Positions 6,262 through 13,978 are shown, numbered from the stretch's first letter. The stretch: 17,451 bases of DNA from DASSUW01 sp036520135 (GCA_036520135.1 DATDKF010000235.1:1-17451); one strand, 5' to 3'. Program-made: numbers and translations. The notes: a model not told the origin generated them from the sequence alone.

Positions 6262-6843
6262 GCGTTCTGTCAAGGTCCACGGGTGCTCGGGTTCGCCGTC
6301 GAACACGTAGGCGCCGTCGCGGATCCGCTGCAGGCACGCCTCGGTCCACGCGCGCTCGCCGAGCACGAACTCGTCCTGCAGGTACGCGAACTCGGCGATG
6401 TGGCGCGGCTTGTCGGCGTGGCCGATCAGCGTGCCGAGCATGTACGGCATGCCGCGGTGCAGCGAGTCGAGCTGCGCGAGCCGGCTCTCGAGCGCCTCGA
6501 TGACCTCCTGGCGCGAGAGTGCCCACAGGAAGCTGATCGCCGTGTAGATCCGCGCCGGATCGTTGGGCACGACGTGCCACAGCGCCTCGCGCAGCAGCGA
6601 GAGGAACTCGGTCTCGCCGTCGTCGGTCAGCTCGTAGGTCGTCCGCGCCGGCTTGCCCTCGGTGTCGACGGCGCGGATGAACCCGTCGCGCTCGAGCGTG
6701 CGCAGTGCGTTGTAGATCGAGCCGGGGTTGATGTTCGCCCACTGCTCGACGCGCCACGTGAGCAGCTCGCGCCGCACGAAGTAGCCGTGCACGGGCTGGA
6801 AGATGCGCACGGCGCCGAGCATCAGGAGGCGGGTGGAGCTCAT
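6247..6843 (-). CDS. PadR-family transcriptional regulator
   Basis: A 198-aa PadR-type regulator. The N-terminal winged helix (residues about 5-80) contains HGYFVRRELL, INPGSIYNALRTLERDGFI and the wing TYELTDDGETEF. A C-terminal helical domain (about 95-185) of the dimerisation type follows. The start is ATG 6843, which overlaps the D-Ala ligase stop by one base (TGATG). The gene therefore appears to be transcribed with the upstream aminotransferase-ligase pair, while its likely targets, the two palindromes, lie at its own 3' end before the ABC genes. PadR proteins usually repress drug-exporter genes and release on binding a hydrophobic ligand; the ligand is unknown here. Confidence 0.92.
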   Translation of the reverse strand: MSSTRLLMLGAVRIFQPVHGYFVRRELLTWRVEQWANINPGSIYNALRTLERDGFIRAVDTEGKPARTTYELTDDGETEFLSLLREALWHVVPNDPARIYTAISFLWALSRQEVIEALESRLAQLDSLHRGMPYMLGTLIGHADKPRHIAEFAYLQDEFVLGERAWTEACLQRIRDGAYVFDGEPEHPWTLTERDSQA

Positions 6844-7793
6844 CAGGCGGGGGTGCGCGCCACCGCCAGCTCGACGATGCGCGCGATCAGGTCCTCGAAC
6901 GAGATCCCTGCGGCCTCGGCCGCCAGCGGGAGCAGTGAGGTGTCGGTCAGGCCGGGGATCGCGTTCGCCTCCAGCAGGTACAGCTCGCCGGTGCCGTCCT
7001 CGAGCATCAGGTCGATGCGCGCGAAGCCCGAGCAGCCGAGCGTCGCGTACGCCTCGAGCGCGAGCTCCTGGGCGCGGGCGGTCGCCTCCTCGCCGATCTC
7101 GGCCGGGCATCGGAAGGTGGTGCGGCCGATCTCGTAGCGCGCCTCGAAGTCGTAGAAGTGCTCCTCGTGCGGGATCGCCTCCACGACCGGCAGCGCCTCC
7201 GGGCCGGCCGGCCCGTCGAGCACCGAGACCGCGAGGTCGCGGCCCTCGACGTGGCGCTCGAGCAGCACCTTCGTGTCGTAGGAGAACGCCGCGACGATGG
7301 CGGCCGGCACGTCGGCGGCGGTGCGCGCGAACTTGATCCCCAGCGCCGAGCCCTGGGCCGCCGGCTTGACGACGATCGGGAAGTCGAGCCGCTGCTCGAG
7401 CGCCGGCAGCGCCCGCCCGGCGCCGAGCTCCTCGAACGCCGCCTGGCTGAACGCGTAGAAGTCCGGCGTCGGCAGGCCGGCGCCGCGCAGCTCGTGCTTG
7501 GCGACGACCTTGTCCATGCAGCGGCTGCACGCCGACGCGCGCGACGCCGTGTAGGGCACGCCGACCAGCTCGAGCAGCTCCTGGACCGTGCCGTCCTCGC
7601 CGCCGCGGCCGTGCAGCGCGACGAACGCGACGTCGGGAGCGACCTGCTGTAGGCGGTCCACGAGGTCGGCGCCGACGTCGATCGGCACAACGTCGTGCCC
7701 GAGCCGCTGCAGCGCGTCCGTGACCCGCGCGCCCGACCGCAGCGACACGTTGCGCTCGAGCGAGCGGCCGCCCTTGAGGACCGCGACCCTCAT
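6843..7793 (-). CDS. ddl: D-alanine--D-alanine ligase
   Basis: A 316-aa ATP-grasp enzyme that joins two D-alanines with ATP for peptidoglycan precursor synthesis in the cytoplasm. The N-terminal loop VLKGGRSLERNVSLRSG carries the substrate Glu (E13). The phosphate-binding loop is AAQGSALG in place of the usual SxxGSSxG. YDFEARY keeps the Tyr that marks D-Ala rather than D-lactate specificity. ARIDLM and LLEANAIPG keep the catalytic Arg and the Mg-binding Glu/Asn. The start is ATG 7793, overlapping the aminotransferase stop by 4 nt (ATGA). Length is normal for the family. No VanA-like features are seen. Whether this is the only ddl in the genome cannot be told. Confidence 0.93.
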   Translation of the reverse strand: MRVAVLKGGRSLERNVSLRSGARVTDALQRLGHDVVPIDVGADLVDRLQQVAPDVAFVALHGRGGEDGTVQELLELVGVPYTASRASACSRCMDKVVAKHELRGAGLPTPDFYAFSQAAFEELGAGRALPALEQRLDFPIVVKPAAQGSALGIKFARTAADVPAAIVAAFSYDTKVLLERHVEGRDLAVSVLDGPAGPEALPVVEAIPHEEHFYDFEARYEIGRTTFRCPAEIGEEATARAQELALEAYATLGCSGFARIDLMLEDGTGELYLLEANAIPGLTDTSLLPLAAEAAGISFEDLIARIVELAVARTPA

Positions 7794-9115
7794 CCCGCCC
7801 GCCTGCGCAGCTCGACGACGTTCTCGGCCGCCGGCTCGGCCCGCTCGGCCCCGGTCAGCGTCGAGTACAGGCCGACCTGCTCGCGCACGACCTTGCCGAT
7901 CCGCCGGACGCCCTCGCGGATGTCCGCGTCGCTCACGCCGGAGAAGTTCAGCCGCATCTCGGTGCCGCCGCGGCCATCGAGATAGGCCGCGCGACCGGGC
8001 ACGAACGCGACGTGCTCGCGCAGCGCGCGCGCCAGCAGGTCGGTGGTGTCGAGGTACTCCGGCAGCCGCGCCCAGATGAACAGCCCGCCGCCCGGCCGCG
8101 TCCACGACGCCTCCGGCGGCAGATGCTCGGCGAGCGCCTCGAGCATCGTGTCGCGCCGCCGGCGGTAGAGGTCGACGAGCGAGCGCAGGTACTGGCGCCA
8201 GTCGCGCTCGGCGAAGTAGGTCACGACGAACTGCTGCGAGAGCGTCGACGAGCACAAGTCGGTGCCGCCCTTGCCGAGGTTGAGCTTCTCCAGCACCGGG
8301 CGCGGCGCGGCCGTCCAGCCCAGCCGCAGCCCCGGCGAGAGGATCTTCGAGAACGTCCCGAGGTAGATCACGAACTCGCCGCCGTCGAGCGAGTACAGCG
8401 TCGGCAGTGCCTGGCCCTCGTAGCGCAGCAGCCCGTACGGGTTGTCCTCGAGCACGAGCAGCTCGCGTTCGTGGGCGATCCGCACCAGCTCGCGCCGGCG
8501 CTCTAGCGCGAGCGTCACGCCGGCCGGGTTCTGGAACGACGGCACCGTGTAGATGAACTTCGGCACGCGGCCCTCGCGGTCGAGCCGCTCGAGCTCGGAG
8601 CGCAGGACGTCGGTCCGCATGCCGTGCTCGTCGATCTCGATCTGCACGACGTCGGCTTGGTAGGAGACGAACACGGGCACCGCGCCCGGGTAGGTCGGCG
8701 CCTCGGCGACGACCACGTCGCCGGGGTCGAGCAGCGTCTTGCACACGAGATCGATCACCTGCTGGCCACCGGTGGTGACGAGCAGGTCCTCGGGCTCGAC
8801 CTCCATGTCCTCGGCGGCCATGACCTGCGCGATGCAGCGCTTGAGCTCGTCCAGCCCCTCGGTCGGCCCGTACTGCAGGGCCTTCGCGGAGGCGTCGACG
8901 GCGACGCGCGCCATCAGCGCCGCGAAGTCCTCGGCGGGGAACGTGGACGTGTCCGGGAGGCCGCCGGCGAGCGAGATGATGTCCGGTCGCGCGGTCACCG
9001 CCATGAGGTCGCGCATGGCGGAGGACTTCATCGCTTGTGTCCGGCCGGCGAACAGTCCGGCGTAGCGCTCCAGGTCGCGCGCGCCCGAGCGCTTGGGTGT
9101 GTCGTCGCGGCCCAT
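7790..9115 (-). CDS. PLP-dependent aminotransferase (LysN/MocR-type fold class I)
   Basis: A 441-aa class I aminotransferase. The PLP lysine is K257 in GTFSKILSPGLRLGW; N196 (in FQNPAG) and D224 (in LEDNPYG) bind the cofactor, and R388 (MRLNFSG) would hold the substrate carboxylate. The N-terminal part (SLAGGLPDTSTFP, LQYGPTEGLDELK) matches the LysN/2-aminoadipate transaminase group, which lacks the MocR DNA-binding domain. The substrate is not fixed by sequence; broad-range activity on aminoadipate, Leu or aromatic acids is usual. A roughly 30-residue C-terminal tail is extra and poorly conserved in character. The start is ATG 9115. It is the first gene of the minus-strand run and is coupled to ddl by a 4-nt overlap. 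Confidence 0.92.
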   Translation of the reverse strand: MGRDDTPKRSGARDLERYAGLFAGRTQAMKSSAMRDLMAVTARPDIISLAGGLPDTSTFPAEDFAALMARVAVDASAKALQYGPTEGLDELKRCIAQVMAAEDMEVEPEDLLVTTGGQQVIDLVCKTLLDPGDVVVAEAPTYPGAVPVFVSYQADVVQIEIDEHGMRTDVLRSELERLDREGRVPKFIYTVPSFQNPAGVTLALERRRELVRIAHERELLVLEDNPYGLLRYEGQALPTLYSLDGGEFVIYLGTFSKILSPGLRLGWTAAPRPVLEKLNLGKGGTDLCSSTLSQQFVVTYFAERDWRQYLRSLVDLYRRRRDTMLEALAEHLPPEASWTRPGGGLFIWARLPEYLDTTDLLARALREHVAFVPGRAAYLDGRGGTEMRLNFSGVSDADIREGVRRIGKVVREQVGLYSTLTGAERAEPAAENVVELRRRAG

Positions 9116-9122
9116 CCGCCGC

Positions 9123-9128
9123 TATCGT
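9123..9128 (+). promoter_or_regulatory. -10 box of the DUF4126 gene
   Basis: TATCGT, 10 nt before GTG 9139, in the 23-bp divergent gap. No Shine-Dalgarno lies before the GTG, so the mRNA probably has almost no leader. The promoter for the minus-strand aminotransferase must lie in the same gap or inside the DUF4126 gene. Confidence 0.4.
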
Positions 9129-9138
9129 CGCACGCTCC

Positions 9139-9714
9139 GTGGACTTCGTTCTTGATCTGCTCCAGGGACTGGGGATCGCCGCCGGCGTCGGGATCCGACC
9201 GTTCCTGCCCGTGCTGCTGGTCGGAGCGCTCGCCCGCGGCGACCTCGGGCTCGACTTCGAGGGCACGAGCTTCGCGTTCCTCGAGAAGCCCTGGTTCCTG
9301 CTCCTGATGCTCGCGCTGGTCGCGCTCGACTACGTCCGCGAGCGCCGCGCGACGCAGCTCGACGTCGTGTGGCTCCTGCTCGCGGTGGCGGTCGTGCTGG
9401 GGGCGCTGCAGGGCGCCGCTTCGCTGGCCGACCGCGACAACCCGATCGCGCCGGGCCTGGTCGGCGGCGCGCTCGCCGCCGCACTCGGCTTCTACGCCGC
9501 GCTGCTGCTGTTCACGCGCGTGCGGCGGCGGCTCGACCCCGAGTCGCAGGCCGTGCTGCCGCTGTACGGCGAGGGCGCGGCGATGGCCGCGGCCGGCCTC
9601 TCGGTCCTCTTCCCGCCGCTCGCGATCCTCGTGCTCGGCGCGCTGGCCTGGCTGGTCCTGGGCAGCCGCCGGCGGGCCGGCGAGAAGTACGCGGGCCTCC
9701 GGATTCTCCGGTGA
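9139..9714 (+). CDS. DUF4126 family membrane protein
   Basis: A 191-aa hydrophobic protein that I place in the DUF4126 family of unknown function. It starts with DLLQGLGIAAGVGIRPFLPVLLVG, the family's glycine-rich first segment. Further hydrophobic stretches lie near residues 48-62 (WFLLLMLALVALDYV), 74-92, 105-125 and 150-180, about five membrane spans. The basic RVRRRLDPESQ segment is probably a cytoplasmic loop. The start is GTG 9139, the first start that matches the family N-terminus, following a TATCGT box. The stop overlaps the start of the phosphodiesterase gene by 4 nt (GTGA), so both are made together and may act together at the membrane; their joint task is unknown. Confidence 0.85.
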   Translation: MDFVLDLLQGLGIAAGVGIRPFLPVLLVGALARGDLGLDFEGTSFAFLEKPWFLLLMLALVALDYVRERRATQLDVVWLLLAVAVVLGALQGAASLADRDNPIAPGLVGGALAAALGFYAALLLFTRVRRRLDPESQAVLPLYGEGAAMAAAGLSVLFPPLAILVLGALAWLVLGSRRRAGEKYAGLRILR

Positions 9715-11180
9715 AGAAGCTCGTCCTCGCGGTCATCGACGCGATGAAGCCCGCGATGCTCGAGCGCGCGATCGCGAGCGAGCGGGCGCCGATGCTCCAG
9801 CTGCTCATGGAGCGCGGCCACCACGTCGACGACTGCGTCGCGGCCTTCCCGTCGGTCACGCCGGTGTGCGCCGCGTCGATCGCCACCGGGACCGCGCCGG
9901 ATGAGCACGAGATCCCGGCGATGAACTGGTACCACCGCGGCGAGGCGCGCTACATCGAGTACGGGACGAGCTTCCGGGCCTCGCAGGCGTTTGGGATCAA
10001 GCAGTCGCTCACCGACACGATCTACAACATGAACCTCGAGCACCTGTCCAAGGACGTGCTCACGGTGTTCGAGCGGCTCGACGACGCGGGCGTGCGCACG
10101 GCCGGCACGACGTACCTGATGTACCGCGGCCGCCACCGCCACGAGGTGTCCGCCGACACCGCGCTGACCCGGATCGCGGGGACGATCTTCCGCCACGCCG
10201 TGTACGGGCCGAAGGAGCTGTTCTACGCGGACATCTTCGCGTCGCAGCGCACGCCGTGCCGCTCGCAGCTCGGGCTGCCGGGCATCCGCGACCAGCACTC
10301 CGGCTGCGTCGGCGAGTTCCTCGTCGAGAACGACCTGTTCGACTTCCTGCTCTTCTCGCTGCCGGACAACGACACGCACTCGCACAAGAACGGCCCCTTC
10401 GCGCAGGTCGACTCGCTGGCCGCCGCCGACAAGCAGCTCGAGCGGCTGATGGCCGCCGCGGGCGGGCCCGACGCGTTCCTCGCGGAGCACGCTGTGATCG
10501 TGTGCTCGGACCACTCGCAGTCGCGCGTGGAGGCGGAGATCGACCTGTTCGGCGCGCTCGACGAGCTCGGGGTGCTGCCGGCGGCGCGGGCGCGCAGCGA
10601 CGATGCGCAGATCGCGGTCTGCCCGAACTCGCGCGCTGCGCAGGTCTACGTGCTCGACCGCGACCGCCGGCGCGAGCTGATGCCGCGGATCGTCGACGTG
10701 CTGCTCGACCTCGAGGGCATTGACCTCGTGCTGACGATGACGGACCACCCCGACGGCGAGGCGGCGATCCGGGGCGCGCGCGGCAGCGGGCGCAAGGAGC
10801 TGCGGTTCGCGCCGGGCGGCGACCTGGTCGACGCGCGCGGCGGCCGCTGGCACGTGGAGGGCGACCTCGACCTACTGGCCCTGCAGGTGCACGACAAGCG
10901 CATCGGCTCGGTGACGTACCCCGACGCGCTCGGCCGCGCCTGGGCGGCGCTGCGCACGCGCACGGCCGGCGAGGTGCTGGCGTCGGCGCGGCCCGGCTAC
11001 GAGTTCCTGGACTGGGGCGGCGCGCACCACGTCGGCGGGGGCTCACACGGCTCGCTGCACGCCAACGACTCGCTCGGCTCGCTGCTGTGGTGCGGCACCG
11101 GCCCGGCGTCGGCCGACGAGCGCGAGCAGTGGTCGCTGCGCGACATCGTCCCGATGATCACGGAGCACTTCCAGGTCTGA
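9711..11180 (+). CDS. Alkaline phosphatase superfamily protein (type I phosphodiesterase/nucleotide pyrophosphatase)
   Basis: A 489-aa protein of the NPP branch of the alkaline phosphatase superfamily, which hydrolyses phosphodiesters or phosphonate-like esters using two metal ions. Metal and catalytic residues are in order: D10 (AVIDAMKP), nucleophile T50 (FPSVTPVC), D219/D221 and H223 (LPDNDTHSH), D267 and H268 (VCSDHSQS), H446 (GGGSHGSL). There is no signal peptide, so it is likely cytoplasmic or peripheral to the membrane. The start GTG 9711 overlaps the DUF4126 stop by 4 nt. The end overlaps the convergent metallophosphoesterase gene by 23 bp. The substrate is unknown. Confidence 0.9.
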   Translation: MKKLVLAVIDAMKPAMLERAIASERAPMLQLLMERGHHVDDCVAAFPSVTPVCAASIATGTAPDEHEIPAMNWYHRGEARYIEYGTSFRASQAFGIKQSLTDTIYNMNLEHLSKDVLTVFERLDDAGVRTAGTTYLMYRGRHRHEVSADTALTRIAGTIFRHAVYGPKELFYADIFASQRTPCRSQLGLPGIRDQHSGCVGEFLVENDLFDFLLFSLPDNDTHSHKNGPFAQVDSLAAADKQLERLMAAAGGPDAFLAEHAVIVCSDHSQSRVEAEIDLFGALDELGVLPAARARSDDAQIAVCPNSRAAQVYVLDRDRRRELMPRIVDVLLDLEGIDLVLTMTDHPDGEAAIRGARGSGRKELRFAPGGDLVDARGGRWHVEGDLDLLALQVHDKRIGSVTYPDALGRAWAALRTRTAGEVLASARPGYEFLDWGGAHHVGGGSHGSLHANDSLGSLLWCGTGPASADEREQWSLRDIVPMITEHFQV

Positions 11181-11937
11181 GCACCTGGTCGATCGAGTCG
11201 GCCGCGCGGCCGCCCGCGCGGACGACGACCGCGTTCAGCCACGGGTCCTCGTCGGCGGCGTCGTAGCGCTGCGGCATGTGCGTGCGCATGACCGCGATCG
11301 ACTGCTCGCGGCGCACGCCGATCACCCCGCCGCGCGCGCCCGTCATGCCGACGTCGGTGATGTACGCGGTGCCGCCGGGGAGCACGCGGGCGTCGGCCGT
11401 CGGCACGTGCGTGTGCGTGCCGACCACCGCGGTCACCTTGCCGTCGAGGTACCAGCCGAGCGCGACCTTCTCGCTCGTCGCCTCGGCGTGCATGTCGACG
11501 AGCACGTGGTCGGCGCCCTGGACCTCGCGCAGCGCGTCGTCGATCGCCACCAGCGCCGGGCTGCCGGTCTGCATGTAGAGGTTGCCGCTGAGGTTGACGA
11601 CGCCGAGCGAGCGGCCGTCGCGCTCGAAGACGCAGGTGCCGTGCCCGGGCTGTGTGCGCAGGAAGTTCGCCGGGCGCAGGATGTGCGGCTGCTGGTCGAG
11701 GTACGGCCAGACCTCGCGGTGGCGGTAGGTGTGGTTGCCGAGCGTGATCACGTCCACGCCGGCCCGGAACAGCTCCTCCGCCTCCTTCGGGGTGATGCCG
11801 ATGCCGCCGGCCGCGTTCTCGCCGTTGGCGACCACGAAGTCCAGCTCGAGCTCCGCTCTCAAGCCGGGCAGGAGGTCGCGCACGACCCGGCGTCCGACCC
11901 GCGCCACCACGTCTCCGATGAACAGGATGGCCGTCAA
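11158..11937 (-). CDS. YmdB/TIGR00282-family metallophosphoesterase
   Basis: A 259-aa dimetal phosphoesterase of the YmdB/TIGR00282 family, whose studied member in Bacillus hydrolyses cyclic nucleotides and affects biofilm behaviour. Metal ligands are all present: D9 (FIGDVV), E40 and N41 (NGEN), N68 and H69 (GNHTY), H150 (DMHAE), H175 and H177 (GTHTHVPTAD). Length fits the family. The start is TTG 11937, where homology begins (LTAILFIGD); TATGGT ends 8 nt before it. An in-frame ATG at 11961 would add eight residues but would place the -10 box inside the gene. It overlaps the phosphodiesterase gene tail to tail. The name cAMP phosphodiesterase is a family-level guess. Confidence 0.9.
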   Translation of the reverse strand: MTAILFIGDVVARVGRRVVRDLLPGLRAELELDFVVANGENAAGGIGITPKEAEELFRAGVDVITLGNHTYRHREVWPYLDQQPHILRPANFLRTQPGHGTCVFERDGRSLGVVNLSGNLYMQTGSPALVAIDDALREVQGADHVLVDMHAEATSEKVALGWYLDGKVTAVVGTHTHVPTADARVLPGGTAYITDVGMTGARGGVIGVRREQSIAVMRTHMPQRYDAADEDPWLNAVVVRAGGRAADSIDQVLRPGSAP

Positions 11938-11945
11938 CCGCGGTG

Positions 11946-11953
11946 ACCATACT
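11946..11953. promoter_or_regulatory. Overlapping divergent -10 boxes for two leaderless genes
   Basis: The plus strand has CATACT (11948-11953), 6 nt before ATG 11960. The minus strand has TATGGT (11951-11946), 8 nt before TTG 11937. The two hexamers share four base pairs, and neither gene has a Shine-Dalgarno. Only one polymerase could occupy the site at a time. Confidence 0.5.
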
Positions 11954-11959
11954 TTCTCC

Positions 11960-13210
11960 ATGCCCGACAACCGCGTCGTGGTGCCCCGGTGGATCCAGCT
12001 GGTGCTGCTGCCGCTCGCGGTCGTGTTCCTGTGGGCGGTGCTGCGGGCGGCCGGGCCGGTGCTGCTGCTGTTCATCATCGGTGGCCTCGTCGCGCTGTTG
12101 CTGAACCCGTTCGTCACGCTGCTGCGCCGGGCGCACGCGCCGCGCGGCCTCGCGGTGCTGATCGTGATGGTCGGCCTGATCAGCACGGTTGGCCTGATCG
12201 GCGTGATCCTGTCCAACCCGGTCGCCGACCAGGTGGGCGCGTTCCGCGACAACGTGCCGGAGATCGTCGACGACGCGAACGCCTCGCTCGCCGACGTCCA
12301 GCACTGGCTCGACGACAACGGGATCGACGTGCAGATCGCCGACGAGGGCCAGACGGCGCTCGGCACCCTCGGCCGCAACCTCTCCAAGGGCTCGGGCGAC
12401 CTGCTGACCTTCACGCAGGACGCGCTGCGCACGTTCGTCGAGGCGTCGCTGGCGCTGATCCTGATCATCGTGATCAGCGTCTACATGCTGCTCTACGGGG
12501 AGCGGATCGGGAACTACCTGCGATCGGTCGTCCCGCGCCGGCCCGGCGTCGAGGACGACTACCCCGCGCGGATTCAGCGCGCGGTCATCGGCTACGTCCG
12601 TGGCCAGCTGCTGTTCTCGCTGATCATGGGCACGAGCGCCGGCGTGCTGCTGTGGGTGCTCGGCTCGCTCGGCATCTTCCCCGACGGCAAGACGTACGCG
12701 CTGTTCTTCGGCGCCTGGTACGCGTTCGCCGAGCTGATCCCGTACGTCGGACCGGCGATCGGCGCCGGGCCGCCGGTGCTGATTGCGCTGTTCAGCGGCG
12801 AGCCGCTCGACGCGCTGTGGCTGACGATCGCGTTCACCGTGCTGCAGCAGATCGAGGGCCACATCGTGGCCCCGAACGTGTTCGCCCAGGCGCTGCGCAT
12901 CAACCCGCTGCTGGTGATCTTTGCGCTGTTGCTCGGCGGCCAGCTCTACGGGTTCATCGGCGCGTTCATCGCGCTGCCGATCGCCGCGTGCGTGCGCGAG
13001 ACGTTCGACTACGCGCGCCAGAACCTCGTGTTCGAGCGCTGGGACCTGCCGAGCGCCGCGCCGGTGCCGGACGCGCCGCCGGAGCCGCAGCGGACGTGTC
13101 CGGAGTGCGGCCGCCAATGCGCGGAGAGCGCCACCGAGTGCCCGTCGTGCGGCACGGAGCTGGGCGGGGCGGACGCCGAAGCCGCCGCCGCGTCGACGGC
13201 GCCCGGGTAG
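11960..13210 (+). CDS. AI-2E family transporter with C-terminal zinc ribbon
   Basis: A 416-aa membrane protein of the AI-2E/PerM family. Paired N-terminal helices (about residues 10-50) and a third helix (62-82) are followed by a soluble region (83-150). The conserved core comes next: GERIGNYLRSVVPRR, AVIGYVRGQLLFSLIMG, IPYVGPAIGAGPPVLIAL, QQIEGHIVAPNVFAQALRINPL and GQLYGFIGAFIALPIAACV. After the last helix a short linker leads to CPECGRQC...CPSCG, a treble-clef/zinc-ribbon pattern with Cys 380, 383, 394 and 397. The start is ATG 11960, with a -10 box 6 nt before it and no Shine-Dalgarno. Family members move small molecules or ions (AI-2, Na+/H+); the substrate here is unknown. Its TAG stop forms part of the next gene's -10 box. 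Confidence 0.93.
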   Translation: MPDNRVVVPRWIQLVLLPLAVVFLWAVLRAAGPVLLLFIIGGLVALLLNPFVTLLRRAHAPRGLAVLIVMVGLISTVGLIGVILSNPVADQVGAFRDNVPEIVDDANASLADVQHWLDDNGIDVQIADEGQTALGTLGRNLSKGSGDLLTFTQDALRTFVEASLALILIIVISVYMLLYGERIGNYLRSVVPRRPGVEDDYPARIQRAVIGYVRGQLLFSLIMGTSAGVLLWVLGSLGIFPDGKTYALFFGAWYAFAELIPYVGPAIGAGPPVLIALFSGEPLDALWLTIAFTVLQQIEGHIVAPNVFAQALRINPLLVIFALLLGGQLYGFIGAFIALPIAACVRETFDYARQNLVFERWDLPSAAPVPDAPPEPQRTCPECGRQCAESATECPSCGTELGGADAEAAAASTAPG

Positions 13211-13213
13211 CCT
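13208..13213 (+). promoter_or_regulatory. -10 box of the ABC ATPase gene
   Basis: TAGCCT, 10 nt before ATG 13224; its first three bases are the stop codon of the AI-2E gene. There is no Shine-Dalgarno before the ATG. The hexamer is identical to the one before the MmcQ/YjbR gene. Confidence 0.4.
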
Positions 13214-13223
13214 CACCGGCGCG

Positions 13224-13976
13224 ATGCGCGCCGACTCGATCTCGAAGCGCTACGGCACGCGCGACGCGCTGCGGTCGGTCACGTTCGAGGTCGCCGACGG
13301 CGAGAAGGTCGCGATCATCGGGCCGAACGGGGCCGGCAAGACGACGCTGCTGCAGATCCTCGCCGGGGCGCTCGTTCCGACCTCTGGCACGGTCTCGCTC
13401 ACGCCCGAGGAGGCAGGCTGGGTCCCGCAGCATCCGGCGCTCTACTCGAAGCTCTCGGTCGCCGAGAACCTACGGCTGTTCGCGAGGTTGGAGAGGGCGA
13501 AGCCCGGTCAACGGCGCCGTTTGCGGTCATGGGGCCGGCGGGATGTAGGCCCGGGGAACACCCTTCTGGACGTCGAGCGGACGGTCGCCCGGATGCTCGA
13601 GCAGACCGCGCTCGGAGATCGTGCCGGCGACGAGGTCAGCCGCCTGTCGGGCGGCAACCGCCAGCGCGTGAACATCGCGATCGGCCTGCTCGGCGAGCCC
13701 GCGGTGCTGCTGCTCGACGAGCCGTCGGCGTCGCTGGACCCGCGCCAGCGCGAGCGGCTGTGGGCGTTCCTAGCCGACCTCGGCACAACCGTGGTGTTCT
13801 CGACGCACGACGTCGGCGAGGCCGAGCGCTACGCCGACCGCCTGCTCGTGCTCGCCGACGGCGAGCTGCTGTTCACCGGCACGCCCGCCGAGCTGGAGAC
13901 CGAGACCGGCGGCCGCGCCGCGGCACCCGACTTCGAGACCGCGTTTGTGGCCTTCCTGCGGGAACGAGGGCATTAG
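13224..13976 (+). CDS. ABC transporter ATP-binding protein with in-frame insert
   Basis: A 250-aa ABC ATPase: Walker A GPNGAGKTT (residues 33-41), Q-loop Q69, signature LSGGN (141-145), Walker B VLLLDE (161-166), D-loop SASLD and switch H in STHDVGEAE. The signature has Asn instead of Gln at its last position. Residues 91-115 are an odd Arg/Gly-rich stretch in the helical domain that breaks an otherwise smooth LRLFARLE...DVERTVARML helix run. Its codons (agg, caa, cgt, ttg, tca, gta, ctt) are unlike the rest of the gene. All catalytic motifs are intact, so the protein is probably functional. Two bases separate it from its permease gene. Confidence 0.92.
   Translation: MRADSISKRYGTRDALRSVTFEVADGEKVAIIGPNGAGKTTLLQILAGALVPTSGTVSLTPEEAGWVPQHPALYSKLSVAENLRLFARLERAKPGQRRRLRSWGRRDVGPGNTLLDVERTVARMLEQTALGDRAGDEVSRLSGGNRQRVNIAIGLLGEPAVLLLDEPSASLDPRQRERLWAFLADLGTTVVFSTHDVGEAERYADRLLVLADGELLFTGTPAELETETGGRAAAPDFETAFVAFLRERGH
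13494..13568 (+). repeat. Suspected inserted palindromic element inside the ABC ATPase gene
   Basis: These 75 bp encode residues 91-115 without breaking the frame. They contain the perfect 12-bp palindrome AACGGCGCCGTT (13510-13521) and a GGGCC/GGCCC inverted pair further on (about 13532-13552). Codon use differs sharply from the flanks, and atypical codons begin slightly before the insert (agg ttg gag). No second copy is in the window, so the repeat nature is inferred. Confidence 0.45.
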
Positions 13977-13978
13977 GC

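Noticed and set aside
7158..7652. Plus-strand frames opposite ddl and aminotransferase (also 8012-8506)
   Set aside because: Arg/Glu/Leu-rich antisense shadows typical of high-GC DNA, with no domain, start signal or promoter.
6843..7793. VanA-type D-Ala-D-Lac ligase and vancomycin resistance cluster
   Set aside because: The Tyr in YDFEARY marks D-Ala-D-Ala specificity, and no vanH- or vanX-like genes are present.
6843..9266. 807-aa fusion of aminotransferase-region sequence and D-Ala ligase
   Set aside because: Only the part from 7793 down is Ddl; the remainder is an out-of-frame shadow of the aminotransferase.
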